A stretch of 64,000 nt of DNA from an uncultured Tenacibaculum sp. (GTDB lineage: Bacteria; Bacteroidota; Bacteroidia; Flavobacteriales; Flavobacteriaceae), in NCBI GenBank assembly GCA_947498055.1, contig CANMJA010000021.1, forward strand, positions 1-64,000, in the 5' to 3' direction. The notes under the pieces are model-generated. The model was not told the DNA's origin and ran no database searches. It saw only the letters and a program-made list of their open reading frames with translations. Position 1 is the stretch's first letter. Each line of letters opens with the position of its first letter. The position numbers were made by a program, and so were the translations under genes. Positions 63,001 to 64,000 of the stretch are shown in pieces.

Positions 63001-64000
63001 CTTAAAGTATTAGATGATAATGATAATCCTGTTGAAGATGAAGTATTTGTTTTTGAACCTTCTAAACTAGAAATAGAAAGTATTAGAAAGAAAAATATTA
63101 CTTGTTATAGTGGAAATGATGGTTTTATTGAAGTCTTAGTAAAAGGAGGTACACCACCTTACACTTATAGATGGAAACATACTAGTTTAGATACTAATAA
63201 ATTAGAGACTCTTTTTTCAGATACATATAATCTTACAATAACAGATGGAAAAGGATGTGAAATTAATACAGAGAATATTATTTTAACGCAACCAGTTCTT
63301 TATAATGTAACAAACGTTAAGTTAGTAAGACCTTCATCAGATATAATATCAGATGGAAATATAGAGATTTTTATAACTGGAGGAGAAGCTCCTTATAAAT
63401 ATGTATGGAAAAATGAAATGGGTAATGTTGTTTCTGATATCACTAAGAATGATAAAAATGATAAGATCTCTAATTTGGAAGAAGGAAAATATAATTTGAC
63501 AATTATAGATGCTAAAAACTGTATAATAATAAAAGAATATAATTTAGCTAATCCTGGAGAATTAATTGTAGAGATAAAGCAAACACAAGAAATTACTTGT
63601 TATGGAGCAAGTACAGGTGTGCTAGATGTAACAACAGTAGGAGGAGTTGGAGGTAATGTGTATAAATGGTATGATGCTTCAGATAACAGATTAGTAGGAG
63701 AAACTAAAGAGTTAAGGAATGTATCGGTAGGTAAGTATTATATTATTGTAAGTAATGCAGAAGGGATAGAAGAACAAAGCGCAGATTTTGAAGTTACTCA
63801 ACCAGAAGAAATCAAATTAGAAATTGAGTCGACTAACTTAAGTTGTCATGATAAAATAAACGGTATTTTTAAATTAGATGTTAAAGGAGGTTTAGGAGAT
63901 TATGAATTTAGATATAAAGGAGGAGCAGATTCTAATTTTAGCGATTGGGATAAAATGACAACAAACGTTGCAGAGGTAAACAAACTGTTAAATGGAATTT
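57061..64000 (+). CDS. Giant SprB-repeat adhesin, 3' end outside the window
   Basis: An uninterrupted frame of at least 2313 codons runs from ATG 57061, 2 bp after the previous stop, past the window edge. It starts with a signal peptide (MKKILLLITVLLFAVISSYG). Then comes a roughly 200-residue N-domain, a Gly/Pro hinge (about residues 219-233, GGPGGGGPGGG), a second globular region to about 475, and then about 22 SprB-type repeats of about 75-85 residues. These have a Cys-x-Gly/Asn start, a GG(V/T)PPYxYxW core and a (K)YxVxVxDxxGC end. SprB repeats occur in the gliding adhesin of Flavobacterium and need the type IX secretion system; a T9SS sorting domain is expected downstream but not visible. 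No SprF-like partner is in view. Confidence 0.9.
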   Translation, partial: MKKILLLITVLLFAVISSYGQEEYAIDITVSFSDGGSDCGTINGLTKIALLDKNDNELQEVHRQNVYRQANRTFSRTFSLSNPAKKVKFYYVRRIGGLSCDSRPSSKIIEINLPCHDQRYSKREIFDGAISRGWARIVVYPNKPQIKFADNSPSAENKIVCESDGVDISAIKTNYPSSVYKWEFRDPVNTVRVQTAAFKQINDRLERTLKNFTDCIGGPGGGGPGGGGPPGGDFICQYLFGLYQDALVDFANFTGERYQDDPVWRPITSQNGTFAAGKSEISLFLKDLYPNREDQLKALNNEKISIRLNPLCDTRNVNKEDISNIMSIQFLPELPEIANREPEFDSPKCSYEGVENFTLFFKRQVLPGETIDISLKRQADNASSTFIPNGKNVGITSFEPVPGVANLYKYVWKKDDPIIDGNYKIFVSGNRNGIEEFDLVSSCRQRIFPDDIIPKVKEFYEIRTPKPIVFETPEIVQQEKCFGAKDGIIKIKASGGTGTYKVFLNGRQTAPSSIAVVSGITEITMGGLTPGKYQIKIKDSNDCEARDTSANEIVKTITILAKTDINHSVNARHITRPSAPRARDASIDIQRVFGGTPFSSNRYSYVILLNGSTSNITAAKNIGTTGGLITNLPAGTHKIRYTDANGCPKTLTLPTITDPLPVKFTLTKEDPKCFGGIGKIIVSGISGGYSDVPYEIIVYKKGTTTKKEVTATTPITRIDVLDGDYTVEVKDHKKGSLKKDIKIIQPDEIKITKVTPSSILCHGGDSKVTITATGGQRGIIYQYAQYRPSGTLRWQNSNVFTLKASTIGYRFIVRDKNLESCQSKPSASQRISQPEELYINPNPKLTHNTIFNEAKGSIELTILGGTPNYTVTWKKDGANIPTKSGAKITGLKAGKYIATVNDSNRCTIQSREIEITEPEELKVSISIDKQINCYGETGVLKAVATGGLGNYKYQWFKDGNKISGATSVTHQNTSGNYTVRVKDDYTSATSTVKNLPSVPKIALALTKTDITCNNLDDGTIKLNIGGGVPPYEFSIDNKTSYEKVDNLTNNIIQSLTKGTYQVWIKDRNGCVIDTPKEIEIIEPSKIEITQQSIKNNEIRGESKGEITVTVKGGSNLYEYIWTSDKDASFNRTTLNITALPAAIYTLVVKDKSNLTCQVQKSFEIKEPLPLTVKIKQTEFIFCNGEDTAELVTEVTGGFPLNSKPSDFDYRWYKVEGTVTTLLNTTNLKLNIKDKLLAGTYRVDVNDAKGIKASDNITILEPSKVTINLDSKTNVSCYDGRDGSITIRVEGGNKMYSYVWKNEEDATFSKNTKDINALKKGRYYVEVIDGICAPIKSEVFEITEPVSLPKVTSVSIKNLTGFETGNGSITVEVAGGASTIYSYLWKSQGDPTFSRNTKNLEDVTAGVYQLTLTNEKCTVVSDLYTVSQPKKLVIDELSQIGEIKCYGNKTKTLTVKASGGVGKYTYSWKLKGDDTELGKNENNLANIGAGIYIVKITDENLNVTNGEIEVEQPPILQLLEKDIIVTNVSCFGGNNGVIKLQASGGVGDYSYSWNHGVTGSELTNLEANKYTVTIRDKNLECEVVKTIIVQEPVAKLAIQNALVEDAKGNKLSNGSITITVAGGTPPYTYEWKDAFGNPQTSRTNIQEGLQAGKYTVKVLDAKGCSINPMPEYEVKEPAPLAITFTKDEISCNGEKGSITAEVKGGVPPYRYLWTLKGDTKELNTNAELKDVSGGTYIVKILDKNDNFMQQEVFLFEPTLLQLLDEDINIINVSCYKGNNGYIKVEASGGVGDYSYNWKHGATGNELANLEAGIYEVTIRDKNLKCIVTKKIPVTQPADKLIIQNSQIKNVTRNGLSNGSISITVFGGTPPYTYEWKNALGEVQSSNTNIQTDLKADIYTVRVIDSKGCTIDPEPKYEVEEPAPLRISFKKKDINCNGEKININADVTGGVGSYRYAWSLKGETTILSTNSELIDRGGGTYVLKVLDDNDNPVEDEVFVFEPSKLEIESIRKKNITCYSGNDGFIEVLVKGGTPPYTYRWKHTSLDTNKLETLFSDTYNLTITDGKGCEINTENIILTQPVLYNVTNVKLVRPSSDIISDGNIEIFITGGEAPYKYVWKNEMGNVVSDITKNDKNDKISNLEEGKYNLTIIDAKNCIIIKEYNLANPGELIVEIKQTQEITCYGASTGVLDVTTVGGVGGNVYKWYDASDNRLVGETKELRNVSVGKYYIIVSNAEGIEEQSADFEVTQPEEIKLEIESTNLSCHDKINGIFKLDVKGGLGDYEFRYKGGADSNFSDWDKMTTNVAEVNKLLNGI
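61603..63066 (+). repeat. Duplicated 732-bp super-repeat inside the SprB-like gene
   Basis: A block of three SprB units (61603-62334, 244 codons) is followed immediately by a diverged copy (62335-63066). Paired landmarks are ASGGVGDYSYSW / ASGGVGDYSYNW, NGSITITVAGGTPPYTYEW / NGSISITVFGGTPPYTYEW and EISCNGEKGSITAEV / DINCNGEKININADV. Within each block a Cys-led unit is followed by a Cys-less unit and another Cys-led one. This indicates recent unequal crossing over compared with the older single repeats. Confidence 0.75.

Noticed and set aside
57061..64000. Regular repeats as a possible CRISPR array
   Set aside because: The repeats are 225-255 bp coding units in one open frame with protein-level conservation, not short identical repeats with spacers.

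Overview
The window looks like chromosomal DNA of a low-GC marine member of the Flavobacteriaceae, of Tenacibaculum or Polaribacter type (inference). The evidence is the AT-rich sequence, TAnnTTTG-type -7 promoter elements, absence of Shine-Dalgarno spacing before most starts, bacillithiol and menaquinone genes, SusC-signature modules, and a giant SprB-repeat adhesin at the right edge. No rRNA, tRNA, CRISPR array or intact transposon was seen.

0-36 kb is mostly conserved housekeeping sequence. A leftward block (6.2 to 0.2 kb) carries a BatA-type membrane protein, a dihydroorotase homologue that has lost its metal ligands, a secreted protein, a PH/SHOCT membrane protein, an esterase and a fatty acid hydroxylase. 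It is followed by bshC, sdaA, a DUF2853 protein, a TPR protein, an NmrA-like plus DsbA-like pair, a sodium/solute symporter, pfkA-gap, a LipL32-like secreted protein, a very short double-glycine peptide gene beside ridA, lptD, and a rightward operon of amidase, MlaD, AhpD-like protein and two Fe-S proteins. Two bPH2 proteins and a menaquinone group (menA, menC, menE with a UPF0173 hydrolase, an SRPBCC protein and a CPBP protease) complete this part.

36-47 kb is accessory. Two large paralogues combine VIT, VWA-like, TPR and DUF2135 domains. One carries an internal SusC-type carboxypeptidase-regulatory plus plug module, and the other a TonB-like proline/acidic linker. A third gene joins the carboxypeptidase-regulatory domain to a YfbK-type VWA protein. 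Between them lie two Cys-rich double-glycine-type peptide genes on the minus strand and at least three decayed genes. Five copies of one promoter design occur only in this stretch: two TTnACTCA boxes 21 bp apart (42 bp in one copy), then a TAnnTTTA-like element exactly 30 bp after the second box. Two of the five drive no gene but a stretch of about 140 nt ending in a strong terminator and sharing a conserved core, so they look like paired small RNAs. I read this as a peptide- or signal-responsive regulon, probably under a LytTR-type activator that is not in the window (inference).

47-64 kb holds yebC, an internally duplicated coiled-coil secreted protein, a helicase remnant, and an operon of three large secreted proteins: one of unknown function (1556 aa), a fibronectin type III protein, and the start of a SprB-repeat adhesin. 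That adhesin stays open to the window end and has about 22 repeats so far, including a recent 732-bp duplication.
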